A stretch of 42,270 bases of DNA from Candidatus Lambdaproteobacteria bacterium RIFOXYD2_FULL_50_16 (GTDB lineage Bacteria; SAR324; XYD2-FULL-50-16). Each line of letters begins with the position of its first letter. Within the stretch, counting starts at the first letter, position 1. The DNA is taken from positions 4,802-47,071 of the forward strand of contig MFNE01000009.1 in the NCBI GenBank assembly GCA_001783695.1. The letters run 5' to 3'. Of the stretch, positions 26,859 to 36,800 are shown piece by piece. The notes below the pieces were generated by a model, which saw nothing but the letters and a program-made list of their open reading frames with translations, was not told the DNA's origin and made no database searches. Both the position numbers and the translations under genes were made by a program.

Positions 26859-27410
26859 CTATTTGGTGGGCTCGAATAACCCTGTATTTAACCCGTCGAT
26901 ACTTTTTTGGTTATTTGCCTTTTGGTAGTCCACAATCCCTTCAGGCCCTTTCTTTTCAGCCCATTTGTTTAAAGTGTCTCGCTCGCCGTGGTATTCAAAA
27001 AAGGGGACTGATTCACCACAACTGGTTTGCACGGACTCGATCTGGATTAAAACAATCTGTCTCGCTCCAGGCAGGGGGGGGAACTTGGGGTATAAGGTTT
27101 CCCATTCTTGGTCCCTAGGATGGATAGAGCGGCCATGGCCGTAGATTCGAAGTATCAAGGGAGACTTAGTAAAGCTGCAAAACATAACCGTAATCCGCCC
27201 GTTTTGACTTAAATGGGCCGCAGTTTCATTGCCCGAACCGGTCACGTTTAAAAAGGCAGCTTGGTGGGCATCCAGGCATAAAAAGCTATCCATTCCCTTA
27301 GGGCTCAAGCTAAGTCGCCCCTCCAAGGGGGCGGTGGCCACAAAAAAAATCTTTTGTTGCCCCACAAAGTCTTGGTATTTGGGGGGGAGGTGGTCATAAA
27401 ATTTGGCCAT
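26859..27410 (-). CDS. Pyridoxamine 5'-phosphate oxidase-like (PNPOx-fold) protein
   Basis: FFVATAPLEGRLSLSPKGMDSFLCLD, ETAAHLSQNGRITVMFCSFTKSPLILRIYGHGR. Confidence 0.85.
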   Translation of the reverse strand: MAKFYDHLPPKYQDFVGQQKIFFVATAPLEGRLSLSPKGMDSFLCLDAHQAAFLNVTGSGNETAAHLSQNGRITVMFCSFTKSPLILRIYGHGRSIHPRDQEWETLYPKFPPLPGARQIVLIQIESVQTSCGESVPFFEYHGERDTLNKWAEKKGPEGIVDYQKANNQKSIDGLNTGLFEPTK

Positions 27411-27442
27411 GTCGTCGCCTTTGATTAGGCCCCAATAAAGGA

Positions 27443-29566
27443 TTGGGGGAGGTGAAGAAAAGGATTCGTTTTTTTTGCGGCGATAGCCGTTTACCTTACG
27501 TTAACTTTTTTATATACTACCGAGGTTTTCCCCGTCTATTGCCCGATATGAGAGCCGAAACCGAAGCTTTAAAAAAAATACTCGACAATCCCCCCCTAGC
27601 GCAGATCTATGCGCGAGAGGCCTTTCTGCATATGGGGGAGCAGTTAGACGAGATGATGGGCGATTTTTTACAAAAGCAGCTACTCAAATATTCTAAGATA
27701 ACGGTTTTAAAGGACAAAATTCATCGGGCAAAAGACATATCCGAAAAGTTGCAGGTGGTAATAGACCAAGTTCCTGGACTTTTGTTTATGTTGCCCTTCC
27801 GTTTTAATGCGGGCGGTAGGCCGGGGATGAGCCTTAAACTGCTGCGTATTGCGGTGGTCGCCTACGGGCTAGAGAAATACCGCGAACCTCAGACCTTTTT
27901 GAGCGGTTATAACGCCTCCATCCCCTTTAACATGACCATTGCCCAAATCAACGAGGCCATGGGCAGTGAAGAAGGAGATCCCAGTTTTTTACCGCGCACC
28001 TTAGCCACCGACTTCACGCAAGTGGCCCAAGGGTTTTTGAAAATCCCTCAGGCCGAAAAAATTAAAGACGCAGTTGAGCTTTATTACCTCGCGCAAGGGA
28101 CGGCGCAGGTATTTAATAACTTGTTTTTTGAACTGATCTGCCGCACCCCAACCCAGACCTCTTTGGCGCTTTGCGAAAAGGTGTTTGGTTATCTTTTGGC
28201 CGCATTGAGGCGTTTTGAACTCGACCAGTTTGTTAAAGGGAAGTTTACGGTAGAGCAGATTGAGGCCTTAATCGAAAAAGACGCCCCAAATTTTCGCCAC
28301 AGTCATTTGAGAAAACCTATCTTTTCAAATGTGACCAACTTCAGCCCGATCTTGCAAAACACCAAGCAAAAAGGGATGAGTGCCAATGGGCAGCGGCTCA
28401 TGCAGTCGCAGATGGAAAAGGTCCGCAAGCTCAGTTCAGACCGGGCCAGTTTGCTTTTTAAATCACTTAGACGTTACCGAGGGCCGCAGTCGGTGGTGTT
28501 GGTAATGGGGCTTTTGCAAAGGCTTGACCCTAGCAAGTTGACCGAAGTCGCCGATTTTTTATCCTCGAAAGACACACCCGAAGAAAAAGAGCTTTATCAA
28601 TTAGTCGAGCGGTTTGCGGAAAAAATTAGAAAAAACACCAGTAAGCCCGTCATTAAGGCGGTCTTTACCAATAAGTCCTATGAGACCGAACGGCTCGAAC
28701 AGGCCCAAGCTAAACTGGCGGCGTTAGACAGCGCAAAAATGATGAACCAGTTTAAGGTTAACGACTACTTAAAAGACCGACTGGCCAAGTTATACGAGCG
28801 GGTTAAAATGGAAGGTGCCTTGACCCAAGGCGGCATCGCCAAGCACCTTGAAAAATTCGCTTATGCCGCTGACGGCTTGATTGGCAAACCTACAGTCACC
28901 CAAGCAGAGATTGACCAATTTGAAGAAGACGCCATTCAGATTGTTGAAGAAATCGCCGCTGCCGGGGACCTTTCGATAGAAGAAGTAAAGCAACAGACAG
29001 ACGCAATCAAAGAACTGGCCGAGGGTATGAAAGGGTCCAGTGCTGACGAACGAGAAGACCTGATTTCCAAGGTGGGGATCAAATTGATGGATGTCGAGTC
29101 CATAGCCCAAGAAAAACTGCCTGAAGAGGAGCGCCGGAAAATTGATTTTGCCAAGTTAATGGCGGCCGAGATTATTCCGATCGGCATCCAGCCTTCGGCG
29201 CCCAAAATGAATGTGGCGGATTTCTTATCCTTTCCCTTAGCTAAAAATAAGGAAAAAGCGCAGGCCAATTGGTTTGAATATCACCAGAAATACTTGCGGA
29301 TTTTAATTGATAATAAGAGAATAGCCGAGAGCAAGGTATTAGATATTGAAGCGGTTTTACCTAAGATTCCGGCAGGCAATTTCAAAAAGTATTTTGACAT
29401 TTTCCCTAACGAACAGCTTGAAGAATCAGTCTTAGGTGCGGTATATTCGTTATGGGAGAACAATGGGTTATTAAAACTAAGAATTTCAGCAACTGGCCCG
29501 GAGGGGGCGCAACCCGTAGAAGAACCGGGCGAAGAAACCCAGGCAACAAAAACCGATGCGGTATAA
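27443..29566 (+). CDS. Large predicted mostly helical cytoplasmic protein of unrecognised family (start may be ATG 27548)
   Basis: Single long ORF with no recognised motifs, followed within 10 nt by an HD-GYP gene. Confidence 0.7.
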   Translation: MGEVKKRIRFFCGDSRLPYVNFFIYYRGFPRLLPDMRAETEALKKILDNPPLAQIYAREAFLHMGEQLDEMMGDFLQKQLLKYSKITVLKDKIHRAKDISEKLQVVIDQVPGLLFMLPFRFNAGGRPGMSLKLLRIAVVAYGLEKYREPQTFLSGYNASIPFNMTIAQINEAMGSEEGDPSFLPRTLATDFTQVAQGFLKIPQAEKIKDAVELYYLAQGTAQVFNNLFFELICRTPTQTSLALCEKVFGYLLAALRRFELDQFVKGKFTVEQIEALIEKDAPNFRHSHLRKPIFSNVTNFSPILQNTKQKGMSANGQRLMQSQMEKVRKLSSDRASLLFKSLRRYRGPQSVVLVMGLLQRLDPSKLTEVADFLSSKDTPEEKELYQLVERFAEKIRKNTSKPVIKAVFTNKSYETERLEQAQAKLAALDSAKMMNQFKVNDYLKDRLAKLYERVKMEGALTQGGIAKHLEKFAYAADGLIGKPTVTQAEIDQFEEDAIQIVEEIAAAGDLSIEEVKQQTDAIKELAEGMKGSSADEREDLISKVGIKLMDVESIAQEKLPEEERRKIDFAKLMAAEIIPIGIQPSAPKMNVADFLSFPLAKNKEKAQANWFEYHQKYLRILIDNKRIAESKVLDIEAVLPKIPAGNFKKYFDIFPNEQLEESVLGAVYSLWENNGLLKLRISATGPEGAQPVEEPGEETQATKTDAV

Positions 29567-29575
29567 GGAGTTTCT

Positions 29576-30934
29576 TTGGAAAAGATTAGATCTCGCCAAG
29601 TGCTCTTAGACGAGTTAGACGAATCGATGACCATTACTGGTTATTTAAGCCTGCAAGCCCCTTACAGCCCTGCGACAGACAAAGCCTGCCAGTGGCTGAT
29701 TTTAAACTTCAAGGGGGCTACGGCTTCGGTTGAGCGTGCTGGAAAAAAGGGTGCGATCCCGGTTGAGAAGTTGCAGCCTGGCGATGTGGTTAATCGCATC
29801 TACGACTTCCCCCCTACCTTAGCCAAGTTAACCAAAGTTTCGCCTGCGTTACTAGACAATCTCCAAAAACGCGGTTTTACCAAGTTTCAGATCGAAGAAG
29901 AGGTGCATAGTGCCACCTCCCCTCGGCAATTAACCAGAGAACACCAAGAAAAGGTGGCTGAGGCTTCGGTCTTTATAGAAATGGTAGAGGCGTCTGTGGC
30001 GACCCACAAAGAGGCGTCTGGGGCGGTCGAAAATATGTTGGATGACGCCCGTTTAGGGAAGATTAACGCCGAACAGGTCGGCAGCTATGTAAACCAGATT
30101 TGCGAAGATGGAAAGGGCGAAGCCCTGACGGCCATGGCTTCGCTTCAGGCTTCGGACCAGACCTACGCGCACTGCGTCGAGGTAGGGGCCATCTTTCAGA
30201 CCGCTTATTTAGAGATTTGCCGCTACACGGGCAACAAAAACATCTTTACCGACTTGAACCAAATGACCTTGGCTGCGTTTATGCACGACTTTGGTAAAGC
30301 GAAGGTGCCCAAAGAAATCCTAGACTCAACCACTCGCTTTGAGCGTGATTCGAAAGAGATGAACCTGATGCAGTCCCATCCTCGCTTTGGGGCGGAACTG
30401 CTGACGGACATGGGATTGCCGAACTATGTGATTAACATGGCCCATTACCATCACACCAAAATGGACGCAGGTATGAAGTCTAGTTATCCCCCGGCTGACT
30501 ATGGGGACGTGATCTTCGAGACCCGGCTTTTGGCTTTGGTGGATGTGTACCAAGCCCTGATTGGCAAACGAAAATACAAACGCGCCTGGACCCCCCCTGA
30601 GACTATACGCTACCTAGCCAGTCTTTCTGAAATTGAGTTTGAAGAGAGTTTGTATCAGCATTTTGTTAATGCTTTAGGCAAATTCCCCAAGTCTAGCTTG
30701 GTGCAGCTTTCAGACCTACGCACTGGCTTTGTGATGAATGTGCCCGAAGACAAAAACTTGCTAGAGCGCCCGCAAGTGGCAGTGGTGCTCGATAAGGACG
30801 GGGAACACTTTGAGCACAGCGAGTTGGTCGATCTTTCTGTAGAGTTGGACTTGCGTATTATCAAAGAGTTAGACGCCCAAGCGGTCTTTGGCCAACATGC
30901 CCTAGACGTTTTTTGTCGGATTAACGTTTCTTAA
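29576..30934 (+). CDS. HD-GYP-like metal-dependent phosphohydrolase
   Basis: FMHDFGKAKVPKEIL, SHPRFGAELL, HYHHTKMDAGMKSSYPP, VDVYQALIGKRKYKRA; TTG start with AAGGAG RBS. Confidence 0.85.
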   Translation: MEKIRSRQVLLDELDESMTITGYLSLQAPYSPATDKACQWLILNFKGATASVERAGKKGAIPVEKLQPGDVVNRIYDFPPTLAKLTKVSPALLDNLQKRGFTKFQIEEEVHSATSPRQLTREHQEKVAEASVFIEMVEASVATHKEASGAVENMLDDARLGKINAEQVGSYVNQICEDGKGEALTAMASLQASDQTYAHCVEVGAIFQTAYLEICRYTGNKNIFTDLNQMTLAAFMHDFGKAKVPKEILDSTTRFERDSKEMNLMQSHPRFGAELLTDMGLPNYVINMAHYHHTKMDAGMKSSYPPADYGDVIFETRLLALVDVYQALIGKRKYKRAWTPPETIRYLASLSEIEFEESLYQHFVNALGKFPKSSLVQLSDLRTGFVMNVPEDKNLLERPQVAVVLDKDGEHFEHSELVDLSVELDLRIIKELDAQAVFGQHALDVFCRINVS

Positions 30935-30971
30935 ACAACCTTGGTTTAGGCTTCGAACAGCCTTTTTTTTT

Positions 30972-31325
30972 ATGAGCCTGCCTTGGTGGATTAAATTGCT
31001 TTTAACCGGGGCCATTGTGACCGGCGCGACCGAACTTGCCAAAACCTCGGGCCGCCTGGGCGCGTTTGTGATGGTCTTACCTTGGATGACCCTGACCACC
31101 ATTGTCTGGTTGCGTGTCGAGGGCTATCAAGACAAAATCCCTGATCTACTCCGGCCCACCCTCTGGTATATTATTCCTTCCTTACCGATCTTTATCGGAC
31201 TGCCTTGGCTGATGGACAAAGGATATAACCTTTGGATTTCCCTGGGGTTTTTAGCCTTTTTAGGTACCCTATTATTTGTGGTCGAGGTTTGGATCTTGAA
31301 ATTTTTTGGTGTCGAACTTTTGTAA
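30972..31325 (+). CDS. Small membrane protein, DUF3147-like
   Basis: Four hydrophobic segments; TSGRLGAFVMVLPWMTLTTIVWL pattern. Confidence 0.65.
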   Translation: MSLPWWIKLLLTGAIVTGATELAKTSGRLGAFVMVLPWMTLTTIVWLRVEGYQDKIPDLLRPTLWYIIPSLPIFIGLPWLMDKGYNLWISLGFLAFLGTLLFVVEVWILKFFGVELL

Positions 31326-31347
31326 ACCCCCGGCCTAAACCGGGGGT
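31326..31347. terminator. Hairpin ACCCCCGG-CCTAAA-CCGGGGGT between convergent genes
   Basis: Perfect 8-bp GC-rich stem; minus-strand reading continues GGGTTTAC. Confidence 0.75.
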
Positions 31348-31357
31348 CCTATTGGCC

Positions 31358-32971
31358 CTACATCGAAGAGGGGGTTAGGGTTAGGGTGGCGTAGGCGGTG
31401 CCTGTGGTGGTGCCGTCGCTAGTGGCATAGACGCTGCCGTCTCCGTCTAGTAATACCCTTACATATAGGGTGGCCGCGGTGCCACTAGTTAAGCCCATGC
31501 CGGTGGCGCTGTAATGGCCATCGTTACTTGCCGAGGCCATGGCGCTCCAGGTGGTTTTGTCTTTGGAATATTCCACCGTAATAGAAGATGGGGTCAGAGC
31601 ATAAGCTCCGCCAGAGTTGTACGTGGTCCCCGTTTTAAGGGCCGGGAAGCTCATCATACTCTCTTGGGTGACTAAAAACAGGCTTACTTTGTCGGTGGTC
31701 ACGCTATCTTTAAAGAGGTAATAATACCGCTTGGTGGACGCAGCCGAGTACAATACGGTCGAGCGCAGGGTAGCCCTGGTGGTGTCGGTCATGGCCATGC
31801 CTACTGCCGGATAAAAGACAACGGATTCGTCACTGGCACCTGATTTAGAAACCTTAGCGGTCAACTTCCAATATCCCATCCCTGCTCCGCCTGCCATTAG
31901 GTAATAAACCCTACAGGTAAAGATATTAGTGCTGCCCGATTTTAAGCTGCAGCCTTCTTGGGGGGTTGAGTGGGACATGGAGGCCATGTTCATCAGCAAG
32001 GTTAGGCCGATTGAGGCACCCGAAACCGCGTTGCCCGATAAATCGGTGACCGCTAGGTCGAAGGTAGTTAGCCCTTGCATGGCCGCCATGGTGCCAGGGG
32101 TGTAGGTCACCAGATAGTTGCTGCTAGTTGCGGTTTTGCCAAAGGGCAGACCGCCAATTTGCGCTGGTGTCAAGGCCGAAAGGTTGGCGCTGCTGGCCAT
32201 ATAGGTTAACAGGGCCGTTTCCCAGCGGTTTTGGATGCTGGTGGGTAGGGTTTGATTAGCAACACTAAGGGTAGAACCATTGCCTTTGCCGTCGAGACTA
32301 CCATCGGCCAAGTCATCGGCAATTGCGCTTAAAAGACTGATCTTTAATCTGGAATCCCCCAAAACATCCTTGGCCAGTTGGCTAAAGGCAGCCTCCCGTA
32401 AACCTTCAAGCTTTTGGGCTTCCGAATCGGTGCTAGCAGGAGTAGCGGCGGCGGATACGGCTTTAACCGTATGGTCTGGCGTATAACCAAAGGCAGTGGC
32501 GTAATAGGTGGCTAGGTCTTCAAAGGTGTCATCTAAGGTATGGGTGTGACCATGGGCGGCGTGGTATTGGACCATTGTGACCGCGCCAAGATAATTAAGA
32601 GTGGTTCCCGCGTTGAGGTTGACCTCGGTGGCGGTGGCACTCAGCGCGTTGGCCGGGACCATGGCCGAAAAGCCTTGGGTGGATCCCAAGAATACCTGCT
32701 GGCCTGAAACTTCGTCGGTATAACTACCACCAGTGGTGCTAAACAACAAACTGGAGGACAACGCGGTTTCGGGGATGGCCAGTGAATAATTTCCCTCTGC
32801 ATCGGTCACGGCGCTGGCTCCAGCCCCACTGACGGTAGCTCCTGAAACTCCTGCTGCACCTACGTGACCGGTGATCGTGACGGTGTTGGTTGTGTTAGAA
32901 TCGGTGGACTTACAGCCGGTTAAAGATAGGCCTAAGAGACCAATCGCCAGATATAAAAAGATAGGTTTCAT
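31358..32971 (-). CDS. Lipoprotein with His-rich segment and Met/His segment, possible metal (copper) handling
   Basis: Lipobox MKPIFLYLAIGLLGLSLTGC from ATG 32971; YHAAHGHTHTLDD; LLMNMASMSHSTPQEGCSL...YYLMAGGAGMGYWKL. Confidence 0.62.
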   Translation of the reverse strand: MKPIFLYLAIGLLGLSLTGCKSTDSNTTNTVTITGHVGAAGVSGATVSGAGASAVTDAEGNYSLAIPETALSSSLLFSTTGGSYTDEVSGQQVFLGSTQGFSAMVPANALSATATEVNLNAGTTLNYLGAVTMVQYHAAHGHTHTLDDTFEDLATYYATAFGYTPDHTVKAVSAAATPASTDSEAQKLEGLREAAFSQLAKDVLGDSRLKISLLSAIADDLADGSLDGKGNGSTLSVANQTLPTSIQNRWETALLTYMASSANLSALTPAQIGGLPFGKTATSSNYLVTYTPGTMAAMQGLTTFDLAVTDLSGNAVSGASIGLTLLMNMASMSHSTPQEGCSLKSGSTNIFTCRVYYLMAGGAGMGYWKLTAKVSKSGASDESVVFYPAVGMAMTDTTRATLRSTVLYSAASTKRYYYLFKDSVTTDKVSLFLVTQESMMSFPALKTGTTYNSGGAYALTPSSITVEYSKDKTTWSAMASASNDGHYSATGMGLTSGTAATLYVRVLLDGDGSVYATSDGTTTGTAYATLTLTPSSM

Positions 32972-33076
32972 CGAGTGTTTCCAAACGAGGTTTTGCCCAA
33001 GTGTTTTATTAAAAAAACATTTGAGCGCCAAATAGGGTTTAATTTTAAGGTGTTGGACAAATTTGCCCAAACTAAA

Positions 33077-33460
33077 TTAAACCGCCGGAGGCCCTCGACT
33101 GGTAGGAGGAAAATAGAGTTTTGCCATCGCAGCGGTTTGACGCTCGATGGGTTGCAGCGGTGCGGGAAGCAGAAAAAAACTAAAGGCGACCTTTGACGCC
33201 AGTTGGCCCACAACGTGGCTTAGACAAAAATGGCATTGCGCACAGTTATGACGATCCTGGCTAGGGGCCTTTGGGCTGCCGGCGGGATCTGTAGTACAAA
33301 CAAAGTGGGCGTCAAAACCGCTGCCATTTTGGGCCACACTAGAAAGCGGCCCCCAGACCAAAACCAAGGGCAGGCTCAAGATCCCCAATAAAAACAGGGT
33401 CAAGATCCCAAGCCTAAGGGCATGGGTCGTTTTTAATAAAGGGAGGTTCTCTCGCAACAC
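33077..33460 (-). CDS. DUF2946-like membrane-anchored protein
   Basis: N-terminal TM, FVCTTDPAG...HNCAQCHFC...SRGPP ending; GTG/TTG start. Confidence 0.7.
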   Translation of the reverse strand: MLRENLPLLKTTHALRLGILTLFLLGILSLPLVLVWGPLSSVAQNGSGFDAHFVCTTDPAGSPKAPSQDRHNCAQCHFCLSHVVGQLASKVAFSFFLLPAPLQPIERQTAAMAKLYFPPTSRGPPAV

Positions 33461-33875
33461 CAGGGGGCAGAGTTAAGGTTTATAACACCTGCCCAGATAA
33501 CACGGTCACGCTTACCCGGTCAAGGCCCAGCTAAAATCTTGTCGAATAGGGGCGGGAAGAGGTCGAGATCTCCTGGGCGAAGTTCAACTAATTTCGGGAT
33601 TAACTCGATTCCTTATGGCGCGGGCTGATAAATCACCCAGGTGTAGGGGAAAAGCACCCTGTTTTAAAAAATGCTTTCCTAGACTCCCTGGCAAATACTT
33701 GCTAGACTCTCCCCATAGGTGACATAAACAACAAGTTATACCAACTACCCATTAACCAAGTTTGTGGTATAGGGGGAGCCGGACTATGAGGAATCTGATC
33801 CCTTGATAAGGGCTCGCCTGTTCTGGCACGCAATTAATGCGGCCTAAAATTAGGCAATATTTGGCTGAGAGTGTT

Positions 33876-36800
33876 ATGATTCCTAAATACGATTTAGTTG
33901 AGCATTTGTACCAATCCAGCAGCACCACGATCTGGCGGGTCAAATCTCAAAAGGATCATTCTTTTAAAATCATCAAAACCCTAGATGATTCGGCCACTTC
34001 CTTTGACGGCCGCGTTCGGCTGCAACATGAATTTAAATTAGCTCAAAAAGTTAGCCATCCGAACTTGATCTCTTTTGAAGAGATTATCAGCACAGGTAAT
34101 ACCACTGCCCTCTTAATGGAGGATTTCGGTGGGGTTTCTTTGACTGAAGCTTTTAACGGCAAGCGACTCGCTTTAAAAACCTTTTTTAGTATCGCCATCA
34201 GCGCCGCCGAGGCCCTTTCGGCCTTGCATGAATCGGGGATCATCCATAAAGACATTAGCCCAGGTAATCTTCTATATAATTTAAAAACCGGCCAATTTAA
34301 ATTAATTGATTTAGGAATCAGTTCCGAGGTTCCTCAAGAATCCCAACAGTTAGAGGCGGTTTCTAACCTAGAAGGAACCCTGGACTTTTTAGCTCCCGAA
34401 CAGTCTGGACGAATCGCTTGGCCCCTTGACTACCGTGCCGATTTTTATAGCCTTGGAGCAACTCTTTACTACTGCCTTGCAGGGCATCCGCCTTTTTTGA
34501 CTAAGGACCCTTTAGAGTTGATCCACGCCCATCTAGCCAAAAAACCGGCTCCCTTAGCCGAGGTCGCCAAGGAGGTCCCTGCCTACCTATCCTTGGTTAT
34601 CGCCAAGTTACTAGAAAAATCCCCAGATGATCGATACCAAAGCGCCCAAGGTTTGATTTATGACCTAAAAGAATGCCAACGATTTTGGGAAAACCTAGCA
34701 GATTCTAGCCAGTTCGTTCCAGGTTCCAAAGATATTAGCGCAAAATTCAAGCTTCCCCAGACCTTGTTTGGGCGGGAAATGGAGATTGAGTTGCTTTCAA
34801 ATGAGGTAGAAAAGGCTTCAAACGGAAACTGCCGACTGTGTTTGGTGACCGGAGAGGCAGGGGTAGGCAAATCCGCTGTGATTGGCCAAGCGCAAAACTT
34901 GATTTTTAGGGAAAAAGGGCTGTTTTTCAGCGGAAAATATGACCAGTTGCAAGCTAAAACCCCGTTTAGCGCCCTTTTGCAAGCTCTTTCTAAAATGTTG
35001 CAACACATCTTGCAAGAACCAGAAACCGTTAAACAGTCCTGGCAATCCCGCATTAATTCGGCCATTGGCCAACAAGGACGGGTGCTTTTGGAGGTTTTGC
35101 CCGAATTAGAGGCACTTTTATTTGAATGCCCCGCTGTCGAAGGTCTTCCTGCTTTAGAAGCACAAATTCGCTTTAACCGAACCTTTTTAGACCTCATCCG
35201 GGCTTTGAGCCACCCCGACTATCCCTTAATTATTTTCCTCGACGACCTGCAATGGGCTGACGAGGCCAGCCTCAATTTTATTGAGGAAATCATGGGTGAT
35301 TTGTCGATTAAAAACCTCCTAATTATTGGCGCATACCGCCAGAACGAGGTGGGCCCAGACCATTATTTAACCTTTATTTTAGGGCGGTTGCAGCAGAAAA
35401 ATGGTTTTAAAGGGCGGATCGACCATATCTTCTTGGTGCCTTTGAGTTTAAAAGCCATTATTGACCTGGTCGAGGCTACCTTTTTTGTGGACCCACAAAA
35501 GGCCGAAGGCCTCGCCCAGGTGTTGCTTACCAAAACCCGCGGGAACCCGTTTTTTCTTCATTCTTATATTACCAGTCTTTTCCACCAAGGAGCGGTCCAT
35601 TTTAACCAAAGTCAAAGTTGCTGGACTTGGAACCTTCAAGAAATTGAGCAGCAATATGTCGCCAATAACGTCCTGCAACTACTGCTAGATCGGTTTAGCC
35701 AACTCCCTAAAGAAACAGTCGAAGCCATGGGTTGGGCGGCGGTCTTAAGTAATTATTTCAACCTAGGGGCCCTCTCTGAGGTAACCGGGGTCAGTGCGGT
35801 GCAGCTTCGCGAACGCTTGATGCCCGCCCTAAAATTGGGTTACCTAGTCAATCTTAACACCGCTTATCGATATAGCGACGAGGGTGAAGAAAAATTAGCC
35901 CTGGCGGAATATCGATTTCAACATGATCAAGTCCAGAGCGCAGCGCGCAACCTAATTGATCCAGAGGATTTAAAAAAATTACACCTAAATGCCGCCCGGC
36001 AACTTTATCAAACCCAAGGAGAAGGGAAAGTAGGGGAACGGCTCTTTGATATTGTACGCTATTATAACGAAGGTTGTGAGCAGGTAGTCGAGCCTGCGGA
36101 GCGCCATCGGATTATTCAGCTAAACCTACAGGCTGCGCAAAAATCAATCAACGCCAACGCCTATGATGTGGCCCTAACGTTCGCCAACAAAGGCTTTGAA
36201 TTGTTAGGGGAACAGCCCTGGAACACTAATCATGGGTTTGCCTTTTCCTTATGTTTCCTGCGATATGAGACCTATTTTTTATCCAGTAAATATGAGGAAA
36301 TGGATCAATTGTATGAACTACTTCGAGAAAAGGCCCAGACGGTTTTAGAAAAGGTTAACGTCATCAATTTAAAGATGTTGGCCGCTGGCAATACGGGTTT
36401 TCTAAAATTGTCCTCTGAACTTGCGGTTGAGGCATCGAGTTTATTAGGGCTCAATTGGCCCAAGTCATTTGGCATGGCTAGCGTCGTGGCTACCTTGCTG
36501 GGCACTAAAATTTTTCTTCGGAAATTTGATCCAAACAAGTTAGACGACCTTCCGCCAGCCGAGGACCCAGAAGTCCTGATGTTACATGAAATCATGCTAA
36601 ACGCGGCAGGGGTTTTGTATCAACATGACCCCAATATGTTTGCCATAGGGATGATGATTTGGACCAAGATTTCATTGACGAAGGGATTTTCGCCTCGTTG
36701 TGTCAGTGGGTTTGTGACCTTTGCCATTATTTTGATGAATACGGGCTCACCTAAACAGGCCTTTGCCTGGGCGGATTTAGCCTCTAGACTTAACACTAAA

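Noticed and set aside
33752-33943. Short minus-strand ORF upstream of the giant kinase
   Set aside because: No RBS or family, overlaps the regulatory region and the kinase 5' end.
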